Source: Streptomyces caelestis
GTDB lineage: Bacteria > Actinomycetota > Actinomycetes > Streptomycetales > Streptomycetaceae
Assembly (NCBI RefSeq): GCF_001279005.1
Contig: NZ_LGCN01000188.1
Location: 32,425-96,424 of the forward strand
Direction of reading: 5' to 3'
DNA: 64,000 bases
Every line of letters starts with the position of its first letter. Position 1 is the stretch's first letter. The position numbers were made by a program, and so were the translations under genes. The notes below the pieces were generated by a model. The model was not told the origin of the DNA. It saw nothing but the letters and a program-made list of their open reading frames with translations, and made no database searches. Shown in pieces: positions 1 through 6,328 of this stretch.

Positions 1-335
1 TCCGCAAGACGCTCGGCTCGTTCCTGTTCTCCGGCGACGACGTCGACAAGCCGGCCGGCGTCCTCTCCGGCGGCGAGAAGACCCGTCTCGCGCTCGCGAC
101 CCTCGTGGTCTCCTCGGCCAACGTGCTGCTCCTCGACGAGCCGACCAACAACCTCGACCCGGCCAGCCGCGAGGAGATCCTCGGGGCGCTGCGCACGTAC
201 AAGGGCGCGGTCGTCCTCGTCACACACGACGAGGGCGCCGTCGAGGCGCTCCAGCCGGAGCGGATCATCCTGCTGCCCGACGGCGTCGAGGACCTGTGGG
301 GCGCCGACTACGCGGACCTGGTCGCCCTCGCCTGA
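1..335 (+). CDS. ABC-F family ATP-binding protein, C-terminal part (5' end outside window)
   Basis: The reading frame is open from the first bases of the window to the stop at 333-335, so only about the last 110 residues are present. Visible motifs are the ABC signature LSGGEKTRLALA, the Walker B LLLDEPTNNLD and the switch histidine in LVTHD. The variant 'LSGGEKTR...DEPTNNLD' is typical of ABC-F proteins, soluble two-domain ATPases that act on the ribosome (translation factors or antibiotic-resistance proteins) and lack membrane segments. Which ABC-F subfamily it belongs to cannot be decided from the C-terminus alone. The short tail after the H-loop indicates no long C-terminal extension. Confidence 0.9.
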   Translation, partial: RKTLGSFLFSGDDVDKPAGVLSGGEKTRLALATLVVSSANVLLLDEPTNNLDPASREEILGALRTYKGAVVLVTHDEGAVEALQPERIILLPDGVEDLWGADYADLVALA

Positions 336-364
336 GAGACGTCGACCGGGGTTGATCGAAGAGG

Positions 365-385
365 TGATCCACCGCGTATGGATCA
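365..385. promoter_or_regulatory. Perfect dyad TGATCCA-N7-TGGATCA
   Basis: A 7-bp perfect inverted repeat with a 7-bp spacer lies 30 bp after the ABC-F stop, and a further half-site GTGATCCA follows at about 399-406. It may be an operator. It resembles two other GGATC-type dyads in this window, at 26698 and 41726. No binding protein is known. Confidence 0.3.
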
Positions 386-455
386 TTCGGCCCATCGGTG
401 ATCCATCATTCGTGTGAGATCTCCTCATCCCGAGGTGTGTCCTACACGGATTTCG

Positions 456-488
456 CGGCCGAGCCCTCGATGAACCGGGGCTCGGCCG
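456..488. terminator. Hairpin downstream of the ABC-F gene
   Basis: The perfect 11-bp arms CGGCCGAGCCC and GGGCTCGGCCG are separated by 11 nt. There is no U-tract, as is usual for Streptomyces terminators. The rest of the 336-690 gap shows no credible gene. Confidence 0.6.
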
Positions 489-690
489 TCGCGCCTTTCT
501 GACCTGGCACTTCACGGAAGAACCGGTGCGGAGGCACTGTCCGCACCCTGCGGAATATTTGATTCCGCATGTGGGGACGCGCTCCCGTCGTCACCACCTT
601 GTCTCATCGACCTTGCCGAATGGGTGGCCATGAGGGCCGGGAGGGGTGATCATGAGGAGACCAGAGCGCACTTCCCATGAGGAGGCACGG

Positions 691-912
691 GTGGCCGAGA
701 CTCTGAAGAAGGGCAGCCGGGTGACCGGCGCCGCGCGCGACAAGCTCGCGGCAGACCTGAAGAAGAAGTACGACGCCGGTGCGAGCATCCGGGCGCTGGC
801 CGAGGAGACCGGCCGCTCGTATGGCTTCGTGCACCGCATGCTCAGCGAATCGGGTGTCACGCTGCGAGGGCGTGGCGGGGCGACACGGGGCAAAAAGGCC
901 CCTTCGGCCTGA
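691..912 (+). CDS. Small helix-turn-helix domain protein
   Basis: This is a 73-residue basic protein. The GTG start at 691 follows a good AGGAG at about 680 and gives an N-terminus VAETLKKGSRVTG; the in-frame ATGs at 646 and 652 have no comparable ribosome-binding site. Residues about 25-55 (KKYDAGASIRALAEETGRS, then YGFVHRMLSESGV) form a homeodomain-like helix-turn-helix. The tail is RGRGG..RGKK, suited to DNA backbone contact. Small HTH proteins of this type are conserved and common in Streptomyces, but I cannot assign a regulon. A hairpin follows at 942-973, so it is probably a single-gene transcript. Confidence 0.8.
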   Translation: MAETLKKGSRVTGAARDKLAADLKKKYDAGASIRALAEETGRSYGFVHRMLSESGVTLRGRGGATRGKKAPSA

Positions 913-941
913 TCCCGGGCGCCCCGAGAACCCGATGGTGG

Positions 942-973
942 CCACCCGGCCGGCCGACTGACCGGTCGGGTGG
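942..973. terminator. Hairpin after the small HTH gene
   Basis: The 12-bp arms CCACCCGGCCGG and CCGGTCGGGTGG (one G-U pair) are separated by an 8-nt loop, 30 bp after the HTH gene and just before the crotonase gene. Confidence 0.55.
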
Positions 974-1018
974 TTACTGTGCAGTCACTTGGATGACCGC
1001 ACCCATCGGAGGCGCCCC

Positions 1019-1822
1019 ATGGCTTCGTCCGCCCAGGACCTCGGTCCGGTACTCGACAAGGACGGTGTACGGCTCACCGTCGACGACGCGATCGCCACGG
1101 TGACGCTGACCAACCCGGCCAAGCGCAACGCGCAGAGCCCCGCTCTGTGGCGGGCGCTGACCGAGGCGGGCCGGCTGCTGCCCGGCTCCGTCCGGGTCGT
1201 GGTGCTGCGCGGGGAGGGCAAGTCCTTCTCCGCCGGGCTCGACCGGCAGATGTTCACGCCCGAGGGAATCGAGGGCGAGCCGTCGTTCATCGACCTGGCG
1301 CGTCGCGACGACGCCACGCTGGACGCGACCATCGCCGAGTACCAGGAGGCGTTCACCTGGTGGCGGCGCAGCGACATCGTGTCCATCGCGGCTGTCCAGG
1401 GACATGCCATCGGGGCCGGGTTCCAATTGGCCCTCGCCTGTGACCTGCGTGTCGTCGCGGACGACGTGCGGTTCGCCATGCGCGAGACCAGCCTCGGCCT
1501 CGTCCCCGACCTGACCGGCACGCACCCGCTGGTCGGTCTCGTCGGATACGCCCGCGCGCTGGAGATCTGCGCGACCGGGCGCTTCGTCACGGCCGAGGAG
1601 TCCGTGAACACCGGCCTGGCCAACCTCGCCGTGCCCGCGGCCGACCTGGACGCGGCGGTCCAGGACCTCGCCGCGGCCCTGCTGGCCGCCCCCCGCGACG
1701 CCGTCATCGAGACCAAGTCCCTGCTCCGCGGCGCCCAGAACCGCACCTACGACGAACAGCGCACCGCCGAACGAGCCTCCCAGTCCCGCCGCCTACGCGA
1801 CCTGGCCGGCCTGAGCGAATAA
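1019..1822 (+). CDS. Enoyl-CoA hydratase/isomerase (crotonase) family protein
   Basis: This 267-aa protein has the length of a single-domain crotonase. The ATG at 1019 follows GGAGG at 1008-1012; the upstream ATG at 989 has no such site. The two oxyanion-hole segments are visible: GEGKSFSAGLD (about residues 72-82) and GHAIGAGFQLALACDLR (about 137-153). In classical hydratases the second segment carries the first catalytic Glu (GGG.E.A), but here that position is Gln (GAGFQ). The second Glu is kept in RETSLGLVP. Known family members use acyl-CoA substrates in beta-oxidation or side pathways. The E-to-Q change makes straightforward hydratase activity uncertain, and an isomerase or other crotonase reaction is possible. 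Confidence 0.85.
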   Translation: MASSAQDLGPVLDKDGVRLTVDDAIATVTLTNPAKRNAQSPALWRALTEAGRLLPGSVRVVVLRGEGKSFSAGLDRQMFTPEGIEGEPSFIDLARRDDATLDATIAEYQEAFTWWRRSDIVSIAAVQGHAIGAGFQLALACDLRVVADDVRFAMRETSLGLVPDLTGTHPLVGLVGYARALEICATGRFVTAEESVNTGLANLAVPAADLDAAVQDLAAALLAAPRDAVIETKSLLRGAQNRTYDEQRTAERASQSRRLRDLAGLSE

Positions 1823-1860
1823 CCCCGCCCCCACACCCAACGCCCCCACCACGCCGTCCC

Positions 1861-2040
1861 CCGCGGGCGGCGCCCCCACCGCGCCGTCCTCCGCGGGCGG
1901 CGTCCCCACCGCGCCGTCCTCCGCGGGCGGCGTCCCCACCGCGCCGTCCTCCGCGGGCGGTGTCCCCACCGCGCCGTCCTCCGCGGGCGGTGTCCCCACC
2001 GCGCCGTCCTCCGCGGGCGGTGTCCCCACCGCCCCGTCCC
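1861..2040. repeat. 30-bp minisatellite, six tandem copies
   Basis: Six contiguous units of a 30-bp sequence beginning CCGCGGGCGG run from 1861 to 2040, with a degenerate partial copy upstream from about 1841. The units differ at one or two positions (CGTCC/TGTCC, CGCCC in the first). There are no spacers, so this is a minisatellite and not a CRISPR array. Because 30 is divisible by 3, all six frames stay open and spell artificial 10-residue repeat proteins. It lies in the 1823-2279 gap between converging genes; I see no real gene there. Confidence 0.9.
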
Positions 2041-2097
2041 CACAGCCAACGCCCCCACCACGCCGTTCCCGCGGGCGGCGTCCCTGCCGCCCCGTCC

Positions 2098-2205
2098 CCG
2101 CGGGCAGTCGTGCCTCCCCCAGTGCCTCAAGGGCCTGGGAGGTACCCCCAGGGCGGCACGGGTGGGCGCGACGGCACCCCGTAAGCGCCGGGCTGCGCGA
2201 ACATC
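2098..2205. repeat. Dispersed intergenic repeat, copy A
   Basis: It contains GGGCAGTCGTGCC, then GGCGGCACGGGTGGGCGC, then ACGGCACCCC and a GCGCCGGGCTGCGC tail. The same blocks recur at about 5412, 12040 and 63800. The inverted GTGCC/GGCAC segments can form a hairpin between the converging genes. Confidence 0.75.
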
Positions 2206-2279
2206 CCACCCCCAGCGGACCGCCCCGGCACGTCCACGAACACCGCCCGGTGAAAGAGCCCCACCGGCCGAGGGCCCGG

Positions 2280-3035
2280 TCAGTCGGCCGCTGTGATCAG
2301 CACAGCCACCGTAGGCCGCCCACCCGCCAGAGCGGACGCCACCGCCGAACGAACCCCCCGGGCCACGTCCAGAGCACAGGCGTCCGCCTCCACCGCGAGG
2401 TCCACGCGCACGTGGCGGCGGGGCAGGGCGCCCCCACCCGGCTGCTCGGTCAGATGCACGGACCGCCCCAGCGTGCCCGTCAGCCGACTCACCCCCGCCA
2501 CCGCGAGCGCCGCCGCAGCGACACGATCCGCCTCGGAGTCACCGCCGTCCGGCGACGGCGCGGACACCGCCTCCGTCTCCGCCTCCTCCTCCGCCGCCGG
2601 CTCCACGACAGGCGCAGACACAGGCACGGACTCCGCGTCCAGCAACTCCGTCACCCGCAGATCCACCGACGTGACGGCCAACCCGACCCGCTCCACCACC
2701 GCTTCCGCCAGCACCGCGCGCAGACGCGCCGCCGTCACCGGCACCGGCCGCGCCGCCGTGGCCGCGAACCCGACGGTCAGCCGCAACGGCCCCGGCGGCA
2801 GCGCGCTCGGCGGAGGCGGTACCACCGGCTCGTCCGTCGCCCCCTCCGGATCGGCGAGCCCGATCCGCACCCCGTCCAGGCGTACGCCCGGCGCGTCCCG
2901 CGCCGCCGCGCGCCGTAGCACCGTCTCCACCGCCTGCTCCGCGATCCACGCCCCCTCGCGCGCTCCTCCCAGGGGCAGGATCCTCCCCAGCCCGACCTGC
3001 TGCCGCACCGCCCGCATCCACCGGTCCGCCGTCAT
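2280..3035 (-). CDS. Asp23-like two-domain protein, divergent from the Asp23/AmaP locus
   Basis: This 251-aa protein starts at an ATG preceded by GGAGG. It has no signal peptide or membrane segment. Residues about 25-130 have the alternating pattern of an Asp23/Gls24 domain (a helix with IAEQAVETVLRRAA, then a 'GV' turn, a beta strand RLTVGFAATA, a helix, and a strand VTSVDLRVTELL). After an acidic, Glu-rich linker a second similar unit runs to the C-terminus (AALAVAGVSRLTG, then RHVRVDLAV). Streptomyces homologues, as I recall, often carry the uninformative label 'nucleopolyhedrovirus P10 family'. Its head-to-head position with asp23 suggests a shared role in envelope homeostasis, which is inference. 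Confidence 0.7.
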   Translation of the reverse strand: MTADRWMRAVRQQVGLGRILPLGGAREGAWIAEQAVETVLRRAAARDAPGVRLDGVRIGLADPEGATDEPVVPPPPSALPPGPLRLTVGFAATAARPVPVTAARLRAVLAEAVVERVGLAVTSVDLRVTELLDAESVPVSAPVVEPAAEEEAETEAVSAPSPDGGDSEADRVAAAALAVAGVSRLTGTLGRSVHLTEQPGGGALPRRHVRVDLAVEADACALDVARGVRSAVASALAGGRPTVAVLITAAD

Positions 3036-3121
3036 TCCTCCAGCCTGACGCATCTCCGGCGCAATACCGGGCAAACGCGCATACCGTGGTCGAAAGAGGA
3101 TGAGAGAAGGGATGCGCGGAG

Positions 3122-3616
3122 ATGACCGATATGACCGAAGGGGGCTCGGTGCGGGCCCCCGGCCAGGAGAAGGACCTTTCGGAGACCACCCCCCGCAAGG
3201 ACCCGGGAACGCGGCGCGGCGGCGGCGACCCCGCGACCCGTGGCCGTACCACCATCGCGGACGGCGTCGTGGAGAAGGTCGCGGGGATGGCCGCGCGGGA
3301 CGTGTTCGGCGTGCACGCCATGGGCGGCGGTCTGGCACGGACCTTCGGCGCCGTGCGCGACCGGGTGCCCGGCGGCTCGAAGGCGGCGACGCGCGGCGTG
3401 AAGGCCGAGGTCGGCGAGGTGCAGACCGCACTCGACCTGGAGATCGTCATCGATTACGGCGTGTCCATCACCGACGTCGCCAAGGACGTGCGGGAGAACG
3501 TCATCGCGGCGGTCGAGCGGATGACCGGACTGGAGGTGGTCGAGGTCAACATCGCGGTGAGCGACGTGAAGCTGCCCGAGGAGGAGGACGAGGAACCGGA
3601 GACCCGCCTCCAGTGA
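3122..3616 (+). CDS. Asp23/Gls24 family envelope stress response protein
   Basis: This 164-aa protein is the first gene of a five-gene forward cluster. The N-terminal 40 residues are charged and disordered. The Asp23 domain covers about residues 42-155: TTIADGVVEKVAGMAARDVFGV is the characteristic helix-GV element, and LDLEIVIDYGVSITDVAKDVRENV with TGLEVVEVNIAVSDV is the conserved second half. In Staphylococcus, Asp23 is a membrane-associated protein held by the anchor AmaP, and an AmaP-like gene lies downstream here. The protein has no membrane segment of its own, so recruitment to the membrane by its neighbours is likely. Confidence 0.88.
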   Translation: MTDMTEGGSVRAPGQEKDLSETTPRKDPGTRRGGGDPATRGRTTIADGVVEKVAGMAARDVFGVHAMGGGLARTFGAVRDRVPGGSKAATRGVKAEVGEVQTALDLEIVIDYGVSITDVAKDVRENVIAAVERMTGLEVVEVNIAVSDVKLPEEEDEEPETRLQ

Positions 3617-3641
3617 GGCCCGGTGAGCGGAGGAGCACACC

Positions 3642-3824
3642 ATGAACGCAGCCGTGGTCGGCATGATCGCCGGCATGGCGTTGGGGTTCGCCGGATACTT
3701 CGGCGGGTTCGGGGCTTTTCTGCTGGTGGCAGCCCTGGGCGCCGTCGGCTTCGTCGTCGGGCGGTTCCTCGAGGGGGACCTGGAACTCGGCGATCTCTTC
3801 CGTTCCCGTGACAAGCGGCGGTGA
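3642..3824 (+). CDS. Small membrane protein of the Asp23 locus
   Basis: This is a 60-aa protein with GGAGGA upstream of the ATG. Two Gly/Ala-rich hydrophobic segments (about residues 4-22 and 24-42) are followed by an acidic turn EGDLELGDLF and a basic end RSRDKRR. The architecture is like the DUF2273-type small membrane proteins that accompany Asp23 genes. Its stop overlaps the GTG of the next gene by four bases, which indicates translational coupling. The function is unknown; a membrane scaffold for Asp23 proteins is an inference. Confidence 0.75.
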   Translation: MNAAVVGMIAGMALGFAGYFGGFGAFLLVAALGAVGFVVGRFLEGDLELGDLFRSRDKRR

Positions 3825-4201
3825 CGGCGGTGAGCACGGTCACCGAGCCCGGCCGGGGCCCGGCCGCCGTCGCGCCGGGTGAGCGCGGGGCGACCAGGAT
3901 CGCCGACCGGGTGGTCGCGAAGATCGCCTCGCAGGCGGCCCGCGAGGTGGTCGGCCCCCTGCCGCCGGGCGCCGCTCCGCCGCACGCCACCGTGGTGGTG
4001 CGCCAGGAGGCCGCCCGGGTCCGCGTGTACGTCGAACTCGACTACCCCGGCGACCTCGGCGGCCGGTGCGCGCGGGTGCGGCGCCAGGTGGTCGACCGGG
4101 TGCGCGCCCTGGCGGGGATGCACGTACCGGAGGTCGCCGTCCTGGTCGAACGGCTGCACCCGACCGCCGCGCCGGAAGCGGCCCGGGGGAGCACGGGATG
4201 A
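3821..4201 (+). CDS. Second Asp23/Gls24 family protein
   Basis: This 126-aa protein starts with GTG, overlapping the upstream stop (GTGA). It is a shorter Asp23 paralogue: TRIADRVVAKIASQAAREVVG (about residues 26-46), then VRVYVELDYPGDLGGRCARVRRQVVDRV and a final strand VPEVAVLVERL. Two Asp23 paralogues in one operon are common in actinobacteria and may form mixed assemblies. Its stop overlaps the ATG of the next gene (ATGA), continuing the coupled series. Confidence 0.85.
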   Translation: MTAVSTVTEPGRGPAAVAPGERGATRIADRVVAKIASQAAREVVGPLPPGAAPPHATVVVRQEAARVRVYVELDYPGDLGGRCARVRRQVVDRVRALAGMHVPEVAVLVERLHPTAAPEAARGSTG

Positions 4202-4812
4202 GCGACTCCGAGAGCACGGCCCCGGAGGAGGACCCGCCACCCCCACAGGGGCCCGGCGGCTTCGGCGGGCGACGGCGCTTCTGGTCGGCCCGCCGGGTCC
4301 CCGCGGGCCTGGTCGCGCTGCTGACCCTGGTGGTCGCGGGCGCGTTCCTGTACGACGTCGCCGCCGTGCGGGCCCACCGCTCCGCGCTGGGCTGGCGCCG
4401 GGAACTGGCCCGGCAACTCGCCGAGCGGCCCCTGGACGACATCTGGGTGCTGACCGGCGCCGGTGTCGCCACCGTCCTCGGGCTCTGGCTGCTGCTGCTC
4501 GCCCTGACACCCGGCCTGCGCGCCCTGCTCCCGATGCGCCCCACGGATCCCCACGTCCGCGCGGGACTGCACCGGGACGCCGCCGCCATGGTGCTGCGGG
4601 ACCGGGCCCTGGAGGTGTCCGGCGTGCGGTCGGCGCGGGTCAGGGTGAAACGACGCCGCGCGGACGTCCGCGCGGTGTCGCACTTCCGTGAACCGGACGA
4701 CGTACGGGCCGACTTGGCCGCGGTGCTCGACGACGCCGTGCGGGGGCTGGGCCTGGCCCGGCCGCCCTCGCTGTCGCTGCGCGTACGGCGGCCCGGCCGG
4801 AAGGGGAGGTAG
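4198..4812 (+). CDS. DUF6286-type membrane protein of the Asp23 locus
   Basis: This 204-aa protein starts at ATG 4198, overlapping the asp23 stop. A Pro-rich N-terminus is followed by two transmembrane helices (about residues 35-55, VPAGLVALLTLVVAGAFLYD, and 84-106, ending at LWLLLLALTPGLRALLP). The soluble C-terminal domain (about 112-204) ends in an RR/K-rich tail. In this domain family the C-terminal part resembles the ligand-free face of AmaP/Asp23-type folds (GVRSARVRVKRRRADV). It is probably a membrane anchor or partner for the two Asp23 proteins; the function is not established. Confidence 0.7.
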   Translation: MSDSESTAPEEDPPPPQGPGGFGGRRRFWSARRVPAGLVALLTLVVAGAFLYDVAAVRAHRSALGWRRELARQLAERPLDDIWVLTGAGVATVLGLWLLLLALTPGLRALLPMRPTDPHVRAGLHRDAAAMVLRDRALEVSGVRSARVRVKRRRADVRAVSHFREPDDVRADLAAVLDDAVRGLGLARPPSLSLRVRRPGRKGR

Positions 4813-4814
4813 AG

Positions 4815-5393
4815 GTGCTCAAGGGCGTCAACCGGGTGCTGCTCGGGATCGTGGGGCTGGTGCTGGTCGTCCTCGGCGGGTCCGTGCTGGCGACCGGGCT
4901 GGGGGCGCCCGCGCCCTCCTGGTGGCCGTACGACGGACGGCACGACGTGCTGCTGGACGAGGCCGAGCGGACCCGGTGGCGGGACGAGGGCTGGTGGTGG
5001 CCGGCCGTCATCGCCGTGCTCGCCGTCCTGGTCCTGCTCTCCCTGTGGTGGCTGCTCGCGGTGCTGCGCCGGCGGCGGCCGGCCGAGGTCCTGCTCGACA
5101 CCGGCGACGACGAGGGCGCGTCACTGGAGGGCCGGGCACTGGAACAGGCCCTCGCCGAGGAGGCGAGCCACCTGGACGGCGTAGACCGGGCCGACGTCCT
5201 GCTCACCGGCCGCCGGAGCACCCCCGGAACCCGGATCCGCCTCCGCCTGCACCCCCGCACCGACCCGGCGGCCACCCTGCGAGCCCTGACCGAGGGCCCC
5301 CTCACCCACGCCCGGGACTCGGCCGGCCTTCCCGCCCTCCCCGCGGAAACCCGCCTGCAAGCCGTGAAACACCGCCCGGAACGAGTGATCTGA
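4815..5393 (+). CDS. amaP: Alkaline shock response membrane anchor protein (AmaP-like)
   Basis: This 192-aa protein starts with GTG 2 bp after the previous stop. The AmaP layout is visible: an N-terminal transmembrane helix (VNRVLLGIVGLVLVVLGGSV), a short external loop with a WWPYDGRHDVLL segment, a second helix (about residues 55-75), then a cytoplasmic domain with an 'LEGRALEQALAEEASHLDGVDRADVLL' Asp23-like pattern (about 95-150). In Staphylococcus AmaP anchors Asp23 to the membrane, and the last place in this operon fits that role. A strong hairpin follows at 5412-5448. Confidence 0.8.
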   Translation: MLKGVNRVLLGIVGLVLVVLGGSVLATGLGAPAPSWWPYDGRHDVLLDEAERTRWRDEGWWWPAVIAVLAVLVLLSLWWLLAVLRRRRPAEVLLDTGDDEGASLEGRALEQALAEEASHLDGVDRADVLLTGRRSTPGTRIRLRLHPRTDPAATLRALTEGPLTHARDSAGLPALPAETRLQAVKHRPERVI

Positions 5394-5411
5394 CCCCCGC
5401 CCGCCGCTCCC

Positions 5412-5448
5412 GCGCCCACCCGTGCCGCAGGGCGGCACGGGTGGGCGC
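5412..5448. terminator. Perfect 17-bp hairpin after amaP; part of dispersed repeat copy B
   Basis: The arms GCGCCCACCCGTGCCGC and GCGGCACGGGTGGGCGC form a perfect 17-bp stem with a 3-nt loop. The right arm is the same GGCGGCACGGGTGGGCGC block found in repeats A, C and D, so a dispersed repeat appears to serve as a terminator here. Confidence 0.8.
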
Positions 5449-5495
5449 CGGGGGTACCCCCCTCCGGGGGTACCCCCCTCCGGGGGTACCCCCCT
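5448..5495. repeat. Three tandem 16-bp GC palindromic units
   Basis: Three exact copies of a 16-bp unit (CCGGGGGTACCCCCCT) are followed by a degenerate fourth, CCGGGGGCGCCCGG. Each unit is itself nearly palindromic around GGTACC. They sit directly against the amaP terminator hairpin. Confidence 0.9.
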
Positions 5496-5567
5496 CCGGG
5501 GGCGCCCGGTGAGCGCCGGGCCGCGCCCCCCGCACCGGCACAGCGCACCCGCCGGCCGGCCCCCGCG

Positions 5568-6323
5568 TCAGAACCCGTGCCGGAAACCCCCGTCCACCGG
5601 CAGCATCACGCCCGACAGATACGACGCCGCCGGCGACAGCAGAAACGCCGCCGTGCGGCCGAACTCCGCGGGACTCCCGTACCGCCGCAACGGAATCCGG
5701 GACTCCGCCGCCTGCCGCGTAGCCTCCGGATCCGCCGACAACGAGTCCAGCTCCCGCACCCGGTCCGTATCGATGCGCCCGGGCAGCAGCCCCACCACCC
5801 GGACCCCCCGCGGCCCCAACTCGTCCGCCAGCGACTTCGCGAACCCGGCCAGCCCCGGCCGCAGCCCGTTGGAAATGGTCAGCCCGGGAATCGGCTCGTG
5901 CACCGACCCCGACAGCACGAACCCGACGACACCCCCCTCACCCAGCTCCGCCGCGGCCGCCCGCGCCATCCGCACCGCGCCCAGGAACACCGACTCGAAC
6001 GCCGCCCGCCACTGCTCGTCGGTGGTGTCGGCGACGAACCCCGGCGGCGGCCCGCCCACGCTGACGAGGATGCCGTCGAAGCGCCCGAACCGCTCCCGCG
6101 CGGTGGCGATCAGCCGCGCCGGGGCCTCGGGATCGGCGTTGTCGACGGCCACTCCGACCGCTTCCGGCCCCAGCGCGGACGCCGCCCGAGCGACGGACTC
6201 CTCCTCCCGTCCCGAGACGACCACCTTCGCGCCGTCGGCGACGAGCTCTTGCGCGCAGGCGTGGCCCAGCCCGCGGGTCGCCCCGGTGACGACGTACACC
6301 CGGTCCTTCAGTCCAAGATCCAT
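5568..6323 (-). CDS. SDR family oxidoreductase with altered catalytic residues
   Basis: This 251-aa protein has the length of a classical short-chain dehydrogenase. The N-terminal NAD(P)-binding motif is TGATRGLGHA and the C-terminus ends in the usual PVDGG. Where most SDRs carry Tyr-x3-Lys (YSAAKAGL), this protein reads SNGLRPGL, so Tyr is replaced by Ser and Lys by Arg. The active-site Ser is present in LSGSVHE. A subgroup of bacterial SDRs shares this 'SNxxR' form and its reactions are poorly known. It lies 5 bp downstream of the GH15 gene on the same strand, so they probably form an operon. Confidence 0.85.
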   Translation of the reverse strand: MDLGLKDRVYVVTGATRGLGHACAQELVADGAKVVVSGREEESVARAASALGPEAVGVAVDNADPEAPARLIATARERFGRFDGILVSVGGPPPGFVADTTDEQWRAAFESVFLGAVRMARAAAAELGEGGVVGFVLSGSVHEPIPGLTISNGLRPGLAGFAKSLADELGPRGVRVVGLLPGRIDTDRVRELDSLSADPEATRQAAESRIPLRRYGSPAEFGRTAAFLLSPAASYLSGVMLPVDGGFRHGF

Positions 6324-6328
6324 GGCCC

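Noticed and set aside
1861..2040. CRISPR-like array of 30-bp repeats
   Set aside because: The units are directly adjacent with no spacers and no cas genes are nearby; it is a minisatellite.
1747..2209. Long frames encoding GAVGTPPAED-type repeat proteins over the minisatellite
   Set aside because: The repeat length is divisible by three, so all frames stay open; there is no ribosome-binding site or plausible protein composition.
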